Source: an archaeon (GTDB taxonomy: Archaea; Thermoproteota; Nitrososphaeria; Nitrososphaerales; Gagatemarchaeaceae). Taken from it: a stretch of 64,000 bases of DNA. How positions within the stretch are numbered: the first letter of the stretch is position 1; every line of letters begins with the position of its first letter. Shown here in pieces: positions 50,036 to 59,642 of the stretch. The position numbers were made by a program, and so were the translations under genes. The DNA lies in assembly GCA_016432545.1 (NCBI GenBank), contig CP066694.1, positions 620,001-684,000 of the forward strand, in the 5' to 3' direction. Below the pieces are notes generated by a model. It searched no databases and had not been told where the DNA came from. It saw nothing but the letters and a program-made list of their open reading frames with translations.

Positions 50036-51205
50036 CTAGGCCAGGACTGAGCGGAGCTCGGTGGCTGCGACGACCCTTGCCACCCGGAGGAGCCCGGGGA
50101 GGCCGAGCGCAGCAAGGAGGGCGGAAGCGTGGAAGTCGAAGTCTGTCTGCGAAAGGCGGAGCATCAGCTTTGGGGTGGCCATCACGTCGACCAGAGATTC
50201 GAGGTCCTGGTTGGAGAGACGCTCGAAGAGCCCTCTGAGCCTGCGCATGGTGCGCATCTCCTTGAGGAAGCGAGAGTCCCACTCCCGCTGGTAGTTCGCC
50301 AGTGCCGAAGGTCGATCGGTCTTGATGCTCTCCGCACACCATCGGGCCGCCGCGACGGCACCGGCCACGGAGGTCATTATCCCCCCCGCCGTTGTCGGCT
50401 TGACCTGGCCGGCTGATTCGCCGACGAAGATCCTGCGCCTCGTGACAAAGCTGGAAATCGGGCCTCCCACGTAGATCGGGGCGGAGACCCTGCGGAGTAT
50501 CTTGGAGGGCCTGCTGGAGAGGAAGGCGTCGAGGGCCTTGAAGGGGTTGACGCCACGCCCAGCCGCACCGACCTTTGCCCTGTGGTTACCGAATGGAATC
50601 ACCCAGGCGAAGAACCCCGGATATTTCGAGGCGTCCGGGTAGACTTCGACGACCCTCTCCCTGACCCAGTCTCCCTCTATCTCGTACTTCGCAGCGGGGA
50701 GGATCCCGGACCTCGGGCTGGAGGAGGGGCCGGTCGCGTCGACGTAGTACCTGGCGGAGAGGCTCTCGCCCGCTTCGACTTTCACGCCCTCGGCGGTCGA
50801 GGAGACTGAGGAGACCCTCGAGCCCGTCCGGACCTGGGACCCGGCTGACGCAGCCTCTTCGGCGAGCTGCTTGTCGTAAGCGCTCCTGTCTAGTACGACG
50901 ACGTCGAGGGCGGTCGCATTGACGGCAAAGCGGCGGCCTCGGGGCGAGGTGATCAGCGCAGACGAGATGCCGTTCTGCACCACGTCCGGGGCGGGCGGGT
51001 GCCCGAAGAGCTTCAGGCCGCGAAGACTGACGAGTCCGTCGCACTTCTCGGGCTCGCCGACCTCGGGGTGCTCCTCGAGCACGAGGACGGAGAGGCCCCT
51101 GCGGGAGGCTTCGGACGAGAAGGCGAGCCCGGCGACGCTCCCCCCGCCGACTATGACGTCGAAATCGGGGCGCAATTTCGAAGGACTCTGCAAAGGCTTA
51201 TTCAC
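50036..51205 (-). CDS. Geranylgeranyl reductase family flavoprotein
   Basis: 389 aa. FAD-binding VGGGSVAGLAFSSEASRRGLS at the N-terminus and GESAGQVKPTTAGGIM near the C-terminal part are the family marks. Archaeal members saturate the isoprenoid chains of membrane lipids. GTG at 51205 chosen; the open frame runs on across pth2 on the other strand and is not real there. TATA-like CTTTATTAC just upstream implies a short leader. Confidence 0.87.
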   Translation of the reverse strand: MNKPLQSPSKLRPDFDVIVGGGSVAGLAFSSEASRRGLSVLVLEEHPEVGEPEKCDGLVSLRGLKLFGHPPAPDVVQNGISSALITSPRGRRFAVNATALDVVVLDRSAYDKQLAEEAASAGSQVRTGSRVSSVSSTAEGVKVEAGESLSARYYVDATGPSSSPRSGILPAAKYEIEGDWVRERVVEVYPDASKYPGFFAWVIPFGNHRAKVGAAGRGVNPFKALDAFLSSRPSKILRRVSAPIYVGGPISSFVTRRRIFVGESAGQVKPTTAGGIMTSVAGAVAAARWCAESIKTDRPSALANYQREWDSRFLKEMRTMRRLRGLFERLSNQDLESLVDVMATPKLMLRLSQTDFDFHASALLAALGLPGLLRVARVVAATELRSVLA

Positions 51206-51226
51206 AGTCGTAATAAAGTGGACGAG

Positions 51227-51574
51227 ATGAAACAGGCAGTAGTGGTGAGGACAGACATCAAGATGGGCAAAGGGAAGATTGCGGCGCAGGTCGCCCACGC
51301 ATCTCTCGCCGCGGCGGAGGAGGCCATGGGCAGAAGGTCGGCATGGTACGAGGCCTGGAAACAGGGAGGTCAGGCCAAGGTGGTGCTGAAGGCGCAGGGA
51401 GAAGACGAGCTTCAGGAGCTCTTCAGGATGGCGAGGGCAGCGAAGCTCCCTTCGGCGCTCATACAGGACAGGGGGCTGACACAGGTCGAGCCTGGGACGG
51501 TGACGTGCCTGGGGATCGGGCCAGGCCCTGACGAGGAAGTCGACAAGATCACCGGGAAGCTCAAGCTCCTTTGA
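51227..51574 (+). CDS. pth2: Peptidyl-tRNA hydrolase, Pth2 type
   Basis: 115 aa. Recycles peptidyl-tRNA. KQAVVVRTDIKMGKGKIAAQVAHASLAA holds the conserved active-site block, with TVTCLGIGPGPDEEVDKITG near the end. ATG start, divergent from the reductase and overlapping truD by four bases. Confidence 0.95.
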   Translation: MKQAVVVRTDIKMGKGKIAAQVAHASLAAAEEAMGRRSAWYEAWKQGGQAKVVLKAQGEDELQELFRMARAAKLPSALIQDRGLTQVEPGTVTCLGIGPGPDEEVDKITGKLKLL

Positions 51575-52839
51575 GAGGGGCCCCATCCGCCGACGCTGCC
51601 GTCGGCATGGAGGTCTATGTCACGGACGGCGCTCCGTGCACTGGCAGGGCCAAGGCGCTGGACTCGGACTTCCGAGTCCAGGAATACCTAAGCCTCGAGG
51701 GACTGCAGTCTGAGAGAGGCGAGGGGTACGTCCCTCTCTACAGGGTCGAGAAGAGGGGGATTGACACGATGCACCTGGCGAAGGAACTCGCAGCTGTCCT
51801 CAAGAGCCGGGTCAGCTACGGAGGGCTCAAGGACAAGAGGGCTCACGCGGTCCAGTACATCACTCCAACCAGCTCGAGGGCCCTTAGCCCTGCGAGGGCG
51901 TCGTCAGAAGGCTGGGAAGCCACGCTGGAAGGATTTCTCCCACGGCCGCTGTCCCGCGGACAGGTCGTAGCGAACTCTTTCGAGTTGATCCTCAGAGACT
52001 GCTGCAGCGAGGTCGGGGAGAGAGCGAACGACGCGCTTGAAACCTCTGCGGGCCACAGGCTTCCCAATTTCTACGGACACCAGAGATTCGGGCTGAGGGG
52101 GGTAGGTACGCACAGGGTGGGGCGGGAGATCGTGAAGGGGAGATTCGAGGAGGCCGTAAGACTGCTCCTCTGTGAGCCTCGGGAGAGAGACTCATCTGAA
52201 GCCGGCGAGGCGAGACAGGCCTTCAGGGAGGGGAGGTATGAGGAAGGGGTCGGGCTACTTCCGAGGGGCCAGGAGGAAGAAGCGAGCGTCGCACGCGCCC
52301 TCGCCAGAAGGCCAGGCGACTGGATAGGGGCCCTCAGGAGCGTCCCGGTCAAGCTCCGGAGGCTCTACGTCCAGGCCTACCAGTCGTATCTCTTCAACAG
52401 GACCCTGAGCAGGGCCCTCAGGAGTGGGCTGGACATCTCCTCGTACGAATCGGGAGACAACTGGAGCCGGCTCGGTGAGGACGGGCTTACGCTGTCTCGC
52501 GTCGGCGGGGTCAGGGACCCTCCGGAGCAGGGGGCGGTCCCGATGGTCCAGATCCCTGGATTCGCGATCAGGGACTACGGTTCGCGGTTCGACGCCTGCC
52601 TCAAAGAGGTCCTGGAAGAGGAGGGAGTCACGGGCGGAGAGTTCTACGTCAAGGAGATGCTGGAGGCGTCGGCCGAGGGAGGCTTCAGGGTCCCCCACCT
52701 CCTGGTCGCCGGTACTTCGGCAGAGTCCGGTCCGGGGACAGCGACCCTGAAGTTCACGCTGGCCAAGGGACAGTATGCGACCGTCTTCATCAGGGAGGTC
52801 CTGAAACCGGCAGACCCCGCAAACGCCGGTCTCGCCTAG
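51571..52839 (+). CDS. truD: tRNA pseudouridine synthase TruD
   Basis: 422 aa. Makes Psi13 in tRNA. SYGGLKDKRAHAVQYI contains the catalytic Asp region, and PNFYGHQRFGLRGVGTHRVG is the second family motif. TTG start overlaps the pth2 stop (TTTGA); translational coupling is likely. Normal archaeal length. Confidence 0.94.
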   Translation: MRGAPSADAAVGMEVYVTDGAPCTGRAKALDSDFRVQEYLSLEGLQSERGEGYVPLYRVEKRGIDTMHLAKELAAVLKSRVSYGGLKDKRAHAVQYITPTSSRALSPARASSEGWEATLEGFLPRPLSRGQVVANSFELILRDCCSEVGERANDALETSAGHRLPNFYGHQRFGLRGVGTHRVGREIVKGRFEEAVRLLLCEPRERDSSEAGEARQAFREGRYEEGVGLLPRGQEEEASVARALARRPGDWIGALRSVPVKLRRLYVQAYQSYLFNRTLSRALRSGLDISSYESGDNWSRLGEDGLTLSRVGGVRDPPEQGAVPMVQIPGFAIRDYGSRFDACLKEVLEEEGVTGGEFYVKEMLEASAEGGFRVPHLLVAGTSAESGPGTATLKFTLAKGQYATVFIREVLKPADPANAGLA

Positions 52840-52877
52840 AATCCTTATACGCCGTTTTCAGATGGCAACCTCAATCC

Positions 52878-53873
52878 ATGTCCGAGGAGGTCTTCGACCT
52901 TACGATCGTCGGCGCGGGGCCGAGCGGCTTGTTCGCGGCCTTCTATGCGGGGCTGAGGCAGATGAAGACGAAGGTGGTCGACGCCCTGGAGGAGCCGGGA
53001 GGACAGGTGGCCGTCCTTTATCCTGAGAAGTACATCTTCGACGCCCCCGGATTTGCGAAGATCCTGGCGAAGGACCTGGTCAAGAACCTGGTGGAGCAGG
53101 CCTTCCAGTACAGCCCCACGGTCGTCCTGGGCGAGAGGGTGACCGCGCTCCAGAAGAAGGACGGGATCTTTGAGCTTGGGACCGACAAGGGGACAAAGCA
53201 TCTGAGCAAGGCGGTCCTCATCGCGGCAGGAGTAGGGGCCTTTTCACCGAACAGGCTGGAGGCCCTGGGTGCGGCAGACTACGAGGGGAAGGGAGTCTAT
53301 TACTTCGTGAAGGACAAGAGCGTCTTCAAGGACAAGAGGCTCCTGATCGTTGGAGGAGGGGACTCGGCGGTGGACTGGGCCTTGAACATCAAGGGCCTCG
53401 CGAAGAAGATCACTCTGGTCCACAGGAGGGACATCTTCAGGGCGCACGAGCAGAGTGTCGCGGACCTGCTGAATTCTGAGGTCGAGATGAGGCTCTTCTA
53501 TGAGGTCAAGAGCGTCTCAGGGGACGGCGCTAGAGTCACGGGAGCGGTAATCTTCGACAACAGGTCGAAGGTCGAGACGACCATAGAGGTCGACGCGATC
53601 CTGGTCAACATAGGGTTCAGGGCAGACCTCGGTCCGATAAAGGACTGGGGGCTGCAGATCGACGGGAGGGAGATCTCTGTCAACGGCAAGATGGAGACCA
53701 ACATCCCGGGTGTCTATGTGGCGGGAGACATCGCGGGACCGATGGACGGAGTGAAGCTCAACCTGATCGCGACCGGGTATGCGCAGGCGGCTCTTGCGGT
53801 CAACGTGGCGAAGGCGTACATCGACCCGAACTCTAAGATCTTCCCAGGCCACAGCAGCGAAATGAAGAGATAG
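52878..53873 (+). CDS. Thioredoxin reductase-like ferredoxin-NAD(P) reductase
   Basis: 331 aa. FAD-binding VGAGPSGLFAAFYAGLR and NAD(P)-binding VGGGDSAVDWALNI, with VYVAGDIAGPMDGVKLNLIATGYAQA near the end. The CxxC of thioredoxin reductase is absent, which points to the YumC-type ferredoxin reductase group. ATG start. Convergent with eL15. Confidence 0.88.
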   Translation: MSEEVFDLTIVGAGPSGLFAAFYAGLRQMKTKVVDALEEPGGQVAVLYPEKYIFDAPGFAKILAKDLVKNLVEQAFQYSPTVVLGERVTALQKKDGIFELGTDKGTKHLSKAVLIAAGVGAFSPNRLEALGAADYEGKGVYYFVKDKSVFKDKRLLIVGGGDSAVDWALNIKGLAKKITLVHRRDIFRAHEQSVADLLNSEVEMRLFYEVKSVSGDGARVTGAVIFDNRSKVETTIEVDAILVNIGFRADLGPIKDWGLQIDGREISVNGKMETNIPGVYVAGDIAGPMDGVKLNLIATGYAQAALAVNVAKAYIDPNSKIFPGHSSEMKR

Positions 53874-53876
53874 GAC

Positions 53877-54338
53877 TCAGGTCGTAATGCCGAGGACGCG
53901 CCGGTAGTTGTAGTCCTTCCTCACGGCTGGGTGGAGCGGGTCCACTAGGATGCACTCGAACCATGCGTGGATGCCATCCTCCCAGACTGGGTAGGACCCG
54001 AGGAGCTTCAGGTTCGGGTGGCGCTGGGAGACTCTCCTCTCGGCTACCGCCTGGGAAGAGACAGCGGACTTGATCTTGAGGACTCCCATGTGCTTGGGCC
54101 TTCTGCCTGAGGTGGGGCGCTGCTTCCTCATCCCTCCTCTGGAGACCCTCGCGCGAACGACCACGACGCCCTCCTTGGCCTTGTAGCCCAGGGCGCGCGC
54201 CCGGTCGAGGCGCCACGGGCGGTCGACTCTTAGCATGGCCGGCTCCTTCCGAAGGTCTACGGCCCTCTCCCTGATGTTGGCAGCCTTCTCGTGGAAGATG
54301 CTCTGCCAAGTCTTCGCGATCTGCCTGTACATGGGCAT
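53877..54338 (-). CDS. rpl15e: 50S ribosomal protein eL15
   Basis: 153 aa, archaeal/eukaryotic L15e. RVDRPWRLDRARALGYKAKEG, RARVSRGGMRKQRP and the SQRHPNLKLLGSYPVWEDG block are diagnostic. Somewhat shorter than the usual 190 or so. TATA-like GTTTATTTGG lies about 25 bases upstream of the start, so it has its own promoter. Confidence 0.94.
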   Translation of the reverse strand: MPMYRQIAKTWQSIFHEKAANIRERAVDLRKEPAMLRVDRPWRLDRARALGYKAKEGVVVVRARVSRGGMRKQRPTSGRRPKHMGVLKIKSAVSSQAVAERRVSQRHPNLKLLGSYPVWEDGIHAWFECILVDPLHPAVRKDYNYRRVLGITT

Positions 54339-54379
54339 CTGAGCGCCTCGAAGGCGGTGGCCAAATAAACGTTCTCGGC

Positions 54380-55291
54380 CTAGGTGCCGGAAAAGAAGGC
54401 CGCTACCTTCTCACCGATGTACCTGACCGCGCTCCCCTGCGCTTCCTGGGTCTGGCCCCCGACGTGCGGGGTGAGGATGGTCCGGGGGGCGGTGAGGATC
54501 GCACCAGAAGGGGGCTCCTGTTCGAAGACGTCGAGCGCGGCGCCCATGATCTTGCGGTCTTCGAGGGCCTTCGAGAGGGCGGCCTCGTCGACCACCCCTC
54601 CGCGCGAAGTGTTGACCAAGAAGGAGGTCGGCTTCATCTTCGAGAGCCTGGCAGAGTCGACGAGGTGCCTGGTTTCCTCGGTCAAGGGAACGTGGAGGGT
54701 GATGTAGTCTGCGCTCCCGAAGAGCTGGTCGAGGGTTGCGAGCCGGGCGCCGACGCTTGACAAGGCGTCCGGCGGGATCGGGATGACGTCGTAGACTAGG
54801 ACGGGCATCCCGAGGACGTGCGCGATCTCGGCGATCCTCCTGCCAATCCTCCCAAAGCCGACGACTCCCAGGGTCTTGCTCTTCAGCTCGGTCCCCGTCA
54901 GTGAGTTCTTCTCCCACCCCCCTGACTTGGTGGACTTGTCGGCGTCCACAAGATGTCGGGAGAGGGCGAGCATCAGCGCGACGACGTGCTCAGAGACAGC
55001 CTCGACGAGGGACTCGGGACTGTTGATGACTTTGACCCCCTTTGACTCGGCGTATCCGACGTCTATGTTGTCCAGGCCGGTCCCCGGGCGCGCGACCAGC
55101 TTGAGGCGCGTCGCCTTGTCGAGGACCTCCCGGTCGACCTTCGTCCTGCTCCGGACCAAGATCGCGTCGAAGGTGCCGGCGATCCCGAGGAGCTCCTCGT
55201 GCGAGATTGTCGGGCGATAGTCGACTTCGACCTTGGGGCCGAGGCCGAGCTCGTTGACGTCGATCTGGTCGCAGATCAGTAACCGTGGCAT
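54380..55291 (-). CDS. serA: D-3-phosphoglycerate dehydrogenase, short form
   Basis: 303 aa. First step of serine synthesis from 3-phosphoglycerate. NAD-binding LGVVGFGRIGRRIAEIAHVLG, ARPGTGLDNIDV, LVNTSRGGVVDEAAL, and the catalytic-His region LTPHVGGQTQEAQ. There is no C-terminal ACT regulatory domain. ATG at 55291; longer frames overlap the next gene. Broader 2-hydroxyacid dehydrogenase activity is possible. Confidence 0.88.
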   Translation of the reverse strand: MPRLLICDQIDVNELGLGPKVEVDYRPTISHEELLGIAGTFDAILVRSRTKVDREVLDKATRLKLVARPGTGLDNIDVGYAESKGVKVINSPESLVEAVSEHVVALMLALSRHLVDADKSTKSGGWEKNSLTGTELKSKTLGVVGFGRIGRRIAEIAHVLGMPVLVYDVIPIPPDALSSVGARLATLDQLFGSADYITLHVPLTEETRHLVDSARLSKMKPTSFLVNTSRGGVVDEAALSKALEDRKIMGAALDVFEQEPPSGAILTAPRTILTPHVGGQTQEAQGSAVRYIGEKVAAFFSGT

Positions 55292-55295
55292 TGCT

Positions 55296-56465
55296 TCAGG
55301 CGCTCCGGCGGATGCACTGCCTCGCCGCCTCAGCGACGAGCGATATATCGGTTGATTGGACCTGGTCCAGTTCTGCGAGTGCACGGACGTCTTGTGGCTG
55401 TGCGGAGGCAAGGGCCACCGCGGCGTGCGAGCCAGGGCTCCCGCCCACCAGTTGCAGGCCCAACAGGCGCAGCGACCTGCGCTCGTAGAGGACTGAACAG
55501 ACTTCCGGACCTTCGCCCGTGACCGTCCGCGAGGCGTCGAGGCCTGCCCAGGTCGCCTCGTCGTGGGTCAGCCCCGCGACGGAGACCGGGACCCCGAAGA
55601 ACTCGAAGCTCTCGGGGGGAGGCGAGGTTAAATGCGCGTGCCGACCGGCAGCGTTGGCCCCTGCGACCCGGGGAGGCGAAGGGGCCGATCCTGCGGGCGT
55701 GCCGGATGCGAAGGCCCCCGGAGAGTAGGCGGACGAGCCCCCTGCCGCGAACAGCCCGGGCGTGTCGGAGGCCTGGGACGAGTCGACGAGGATGGCTCCC
55801 CTCTCTCCGACTGAGGCCTCGAGCAGGGGCGGGTTCGGGACCGTGGAGGGGAGGGCGAGGAGCAGGTCGCATGGGAGGAGCTCCCTTGTGGAAAGCAGGA
55901 CGACCTGGACCCTCGAGCTTCCGAGCGCGGCCGCGACCTGGCCGCGGGCAAGCCCTAAGCTGTGTTGGCTCGCGATGCCAGCCAGAGCCCCGGCTCCTTC
56001 GGCGCAGAGCCTACGAAGACCGATGGGAGAACCAGTGACGAGGGTCACTTTCGAGCCTCCAATGACGAGTCCGGCCGCGAGTGCGAGCGCCTCGGGCCCC
56101 TCCCCCTGGACGACCACGCGGTCCCCCGGAGGGGTTTCGTCCGGGCCAGCGTCGCCCGTCAGGAAGACCCCGGGCTTGGACGACCCTGGAAATCGCCTTA
56201 CCCTCTTCTTGGTTCCGGTCGAGACCACCACGGCGTCGTAGTGACCCCGGGACCGGGATGTGGAGACTGCGCGGGCTCCGTTTACAGAGATTACCCTCGT
56301 TCCCCACGAGACGGACCCTTCGAGCGACCCGAGGAATCGGGACAGACCTCCTGCTTCGGGGAGGGGCTCGGCCTCGAAGACTTCGACCGCGGCGCCCCTC
56401 GCAGACGCTTCGACGGCGGCGGCAGTGCCCGCCTTTCCTGCCCCGACGACTGCGACTCGCCGCAT
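55296..56465 (-). CDS. FAD-dependent pyridine nucleotide-disulfide-type oxidoreductase
   Basis: 389 aa. N-terminal VVGAGKAGTAAAVEASARG binds FAD, a second glycine-rich segment (VVQGEGPEALALAAGLV) binds NAD(P), and LFAAGGSSAYSPGAFASGTP follows. The C-terminal half ends in a dimerisation-like domain (SVLYERRSLRLLGLQLVGGSPGSHA). No redox-active CxxC. Substrate unknown. Four bases ahead of serA on the same strand, so probably co-transcribed. Confidence 0.75.
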   Translation of the reverse strand: MRRVAVVGAGKAGTAAAVEASARGAAVEVFEAEPLPEAGGLSRFLGSLEGSVSWGTRVISVNGARAVSTSRSRGHYDAVVVSTGTKKRVRRFPGSSKPGVFLTGDAGPDETPPGDRVVVQGEGPEALALAAGLVIGGSKVTLVTGSPIGLRRLCAEGAGALAGIASQHSLGLARGQVAAALGSSRVQVVLLSTRELLPCDLLLALPSTVPNPPLLEASVGERGAILVDSSQASDTPGLFAAGGSSAYSPGAFASGTPAGSAPSPPRVAGANAAGRHAHLTSPPPESFEFFGVPVSVAGLTHDEATWAGLDASRTVTGEGPEVCSVLYERRSLRLLGLQLVGGSPGSHAAVALASAQPQDVRALAELDQVQSTDISLVAEAARQCIRRSA

Positions 56466-56518
56466 GTTACTGCGAGAATTCGCTGAGGGTTATAACGGGG
56501 ACAGGGTCCGGACCGCCC

Positions 56519-57724
56519 GTGATCGTGGGGGTCGTCGGCAAACCTAATGTCGGCAAGTCGACCTTCTTCGCGGCCGCGACGATGAAGGACGTTCCCATCG
56601 CGGACTATCCTTTCACGACGATCCAGGCGAACGTAGGGGTCGCTTACCTGAAGACGAAGTGCGTGTGCAGGGAGCTCGGCGTCACTGACAAGCCAAGAAA
56701 CTCGCTCTGCGTCGATGGGTCCAGGCTCATCCCGGTCAGGCTGATCGATGTCGCGGGACTCGTCGAAGGGGCCTCGCAGGGAAGGGGCCTCGGGAACCAG
56801 TTCCTCGACGAGCTAAGGCAGGCGGACGCCCTGATCCAGGTCGTCGACGCCTCAGGCTCGACAGACCTCGAAGGGAAGAAGGTCCCGGTCGGGAGCCACG
56901 ACCCGAGCCTGGACGTGGAGATGGTGGAAAGGGAGTTCGACCTCTGGGTCTTCGGGCTCCTCAAGAGGGACTGGGAGAAGGCCTCACGCCTCGTCGAGCA
57001 GTCGCGAGGGAAGGCGGTCGACCATGTGGCAGACAGGCTCTCTGGGCTTTCAGTTTCCGCGGCGGACGTCGAGGAGGTCGTACTGAGGATAGGCCTGAGG
57101 ATAGAGAAGCCCAGCGCGTGGACGGACGCTCAGCTCATGGAGCTGGTGGTGGGGGTCAGGAAGCTGACGAAGCCCTCGCTCGTGGCTGCGAACAAGGCCG
57201 ACCTTCCAAGCGCCCAGGGGAACGTGGAGAAGCTCAAGGCCACGGGGAGGAAGGTCGTTCCCTGCGCCTCCGAGGCCGAGCTCCTCCTGAGGAAGGCCGC
57301 CGAGCACGGGCTCGTTAGATACGCGGCTGGGGACGGCACCTTCTCGGTGGACGACCCTTCGAAGCTCAGCCCCGCCCAGTCCGGCGCCCTAAAGATGGTG
57401 GATGAGAGGGTCCTGAAGGTCTACGGAGGGACGGGAGTCCAGACGGCCATCAACGAGGCCTTCTTCTCGCTTCTGAAGGCGATAGTGGTCTTCCCGGTCG
57501 AAGACGAGACGAAGTTCTCAGACAAGGCCGGGAACGTGCTCCCGGACGCTTTCGTCATGAAGGGGGGCTCGACCGCTCTGGACCTTGCTCGGGCCGTGCA
57601 CACGGAGCTGGCCGAGAGCTTCCTCTACGCGGTGAATGCCAGGGACGGGAGAAGGCTTGCGGCCGACCATAGGCTCGAGAACAGGGACGTGATCAGGATC
57701 GTCTCAGGCAGCAAGCGGGGCTAG
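56519..57724 (+). CDS. OBG/YchF-like GTPase (archaeal)
   Basis: 401 aa. G1 GKPNVGKSTF, switch region DYPFTTIQAN, G3 DVAGLVEGAS, G4 ANKADLPSA, and a C-terminal TGS-like domain (GSTALDLARAVHTELAESF). A ribosome-associated role is inferred from the family. GTG at 56519; GGTTATAACG about 25-30 bases upstream gives a leaderless start. The frame extends further upstream but overlaps the divergent oxidoreductase. Overlaps eS1 convergently by 21 bases. Confidence 0.9.
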   Translation: MIVGVVGKPNVGKSTFFAAATMKDVPIADYPFTTIQANVGVAYLKTKCVCRELGVTDKPRNSLCVDGSRLIPVRLIDVAGLVEGASQGRGLGNQFLDELRQADALIQVVDASGSTDLEGKKVPVGSHDPSLDVEMVEREFDLWVFGLLKRDWEKASRLVEQSRGKAVDHVADRLSGLSVSAADVEEVVLRIGLRIEKPSAWTDAQLMELVVGVRKLTKPSLVAANKADLPSAQGNVEKLKATGRKVVPCASEAELLLRKAAEHGLVRYAAGDGTFSVDDPSKLSPAQSGALKMVDERVLKVYGGTGVQTAINEAFFSLLKAIVVFPVEDETKFSDKAGNVLPDAFVMKGGSTALDLARAVHTELAESFLYAVNARDGRRLAADHRLENRDVIRIVSGSKRG

Positions 57725-58327
57725 GGCCTCGGCTCGCTTGGCTTCGGGCCTGGAGATCAGCTTGCTCTTTCGCACCCCCACGTGCCTCAGGTGCGTGACC
57801 TTCTTCGCCTCGTTGTAGACGTCCGACGCCACCTTCTGCAGGACGAGTTCCTGAGCGAAGCCTTCGTAGTTCATCCCCCCTGCCTTCTCCGCGATTACCT
57901 TGTCCATGACGATGCGGAGGTCGTGCTTCTTGGAGCTGTTCATCTTTCCTTGAGACAGGGCCATGCAGTAGACTCTCACGACGTATCCGTCCTTGGTCGT
58001 GTAGTCCTTGATGAAGTCAGACATCGAGGAGCCGCGCCTGATCAGGCTCCTAAGGAATTCTCTCGAGTATTCGTGGCCCTTGAAGACCGTGTGGGCGGTC
58101 TCCCCTTCTACCCGGTCGATCTGGAAGAAGAGCTTGAACGCGTAGTGCTGGGGGTCCTGCTTCAGGATGTCGTAGAGCGTCGTCTCGATGACCCTCCCCG
58201 TGGGCTTCTCGATGTCGGTGAGCGGGACCCTAGCGATCGGAGCGTTGCCGAACGAAGCAGAGGCAGTGACTGTGACCCAGGTCTTCAGCTTCCACTTGTC
58301 TCTGACCTTGGCGACCTTCTTCGGCAA
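57704..58327 (-). CDS. rps3ae: 30S ribosomal protein eS1 (S3Ae)
   Basis: 207 aa. KVRDKWKLKTWVTVTASASFG, ARVPLTDIEKPTGRVIETTL and FKLFFQIDRVEG are the family core. TTG start. Stands alone after serS on the minus strand with a spacer of about 34 bases. Confidence 0.94.
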   Translation of the reverse strand: MPKKVAKVRDKWKLKTWVTVTASASFGNAPIARVPLTDIEKPTGRVIETTLYDILKQDPQHYAFKLFFQIDRVEGETAHTVFKGHEYSREFLRSLIRRGSSMSDFIKDYTTKDGYVVRVYCMALSQGKMNSSKKHDLRIVMDKVIAEKAGGMNYEGFAQELVLQKVASDVYNEAKKVTHLRHVGVRKSKLISRPEAKRAEALAPLAA

Positions 58328-58361
58328 TCTTGGACGACCCGACTCTTTCGGGCTTATAACC

Positions 58362-59642
58362 TCACTGCCGTTTGAGCGAGGTCGTCCCGCCCATGTAGGG
58401 GTGGAGGACCTTTGGTATTGTCACCGAGCCGTCAGCCAGTTGGAAGTTCTCGACGAGGGCCACGAGGGTCCTGGTCACGACGGCCGTAGAGTTCAGGGTG
58501 TGGACGAGAGAGGTTGGGTCGCTCTGCTTGTCTCTGTACCTGATGGCGAGGCGCCGCGACTGGAAGTCGGTCACGTTGCTGGCCGACCCCATCTCCCTGT
58601 ACTTCCCCTGTCCCGGCAGCCAGGCCTCGATGTCGTAGGTCTTGGCTGACATGAATCCGGTGTCCCCGCTGCAGAGGGTCACGACGCGGTGGGGGATGCC
58701 GATGGCCCTGTAGATCTCCTCGGTGTTCCCTATCAGCTCCTCGTGGATGGCCCAGCTCTCCTCAGGCCTGCAGAATGCGACCTGCTCGACCTTGTAGAAC
58801 TGGTGCACTCTGAAGATGCCCTTGGTGTCCCTCCCGTGGGCCCCGGCTTCAACTCTGAAGCATGGCGAGAGGCCTGCATAGCGCATGGGGAGGCCCTTCG
58901 GCTCGAGGATCTCGTCGCTGTGCATCGCGACCAGCGAGTGCTCGGAGGTGGCGATCAGGTTGAGGTCCTCGCCCTCTAACTTGTAGATGACCGGACCGAA
59001 GTCGTCGATGTTGACCGCCCCCTCGTATGACGCTCGGTTGAGCATGAAGGGCGGCTCCACCGGCGTGAAGCCCTTGGCGGCCAGGAAGTCGAGGGCGAAG
59101 CGCATTATCGCGTGCTCGAGCCTGACGGCGTCGCCCTTCAGGAAGGAAAAGCGCGCACCGGCGACCTTGGCCGCCCGCTCCATGTCGAGCATGCCTAGGC
59201 CGTTCAGAATGTCCAGGTGGTCCTTGGGCTCGAACTTGAAAGCAGGGCCCTCGCCCCACGTGCGGACTACGACGCTGTCGGACTCGTCCTTCCCCTGGGG
59301 GACGCTCTGGTGCAGCAGGTTGGGGAGGGACATCAGGATCTTATCGAGGCGCAGACGCCTCTCCTCTGCCCGAGCTTCGAGGTCCTTGATCTGGCGTGGT
59401 ATCTCCTTGACCTCTACCAGCTTCTCATCGGCTGACTTCCCCCCCTTCTTCAGGCCGGCTATCTGGGCCGTCAGCTCGTTGTGCTTGTGCCTGAGGCGGT
59501 CGACCTCGGTCTTGAGCCGGCGCCAGTCCGAGTCGGCGGAGGCGGCCTCTTCGACCAAGGGAGCCTTACCTTCAGCCCCCCGTCGGCGGAGGCTCTCGAC
59601 TATCGCGCCGGGGTTCTCCCTGACTACCTTGATGTCGATCAA
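58362..59642 (-). CDS. serS: Serine-tRNA ligase, standard (bacterial-like) class
   Basis: 426 aa. N-terminal coiled-coil arm (about 25-105), then class II motifs with the late block GAHGRDTKGIFRVHQFYKVEQ and a C-terminal NVTDFQSRRLAIRYR and LNSTAVVTRTL. The rare methanogen-type enzyme lacks this layout. TTG at 59642 overlaps the pcc1 stop (TTGA), which settles the start over the upstream ATG at 59693. Confidence 0.93.
   Translation of the reverse strand: MIDIKVVRENPGAIVESLRRRGAEGKAPLVEEAASADSDWRRLKTEVDRLRHKHNELTAQIAGLKKGGKSADEKLVEVKEIPRQIKDLEARAEERRLRLDKILMSLPNLLHQSVPQGKDESDSVVVRTWGEGPAFKFEPKDHLDILNGLGMLDMERAAKVAGARFSFLKGDAVRLEHAIMRFALDFLAAKGFTPVEPPFMLNRASYEGAVNIDDFGPVIYKLEGEDLNLIATSEHSLVAMHSDEILEPKGLPMRYAGLSPCFRVEAGAHGRDTKGIFRVHQFYKVEQVAFCRPEESWAIHEELIGNTEEIYRAIGIPHRVVTLCSGDTGFMSAKTYDIEAWLPGQGKYREMGSASNVTDFQSRRLAIRYRDKQSDPTSLVHTLNSTAVVTRTLVALVENFQLADGSVTIPKVLHPYMGGTTSLKRQ

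Noticed and set aside
51206-51586. N-terminal extension of the geranylgeranyl reductase
   Set aside because: It runs antisense through pth2 and across a promoter; the FAD motif begins right after the GTG at 51205.
56081-56518. N-terminal extension of the YchF-like GTPase
   Set aside because: The extension overlaps the divergent oxidoreductase and is Arg/Pro-rich; the G1 motif lies a few residues after the GTG at 56519.
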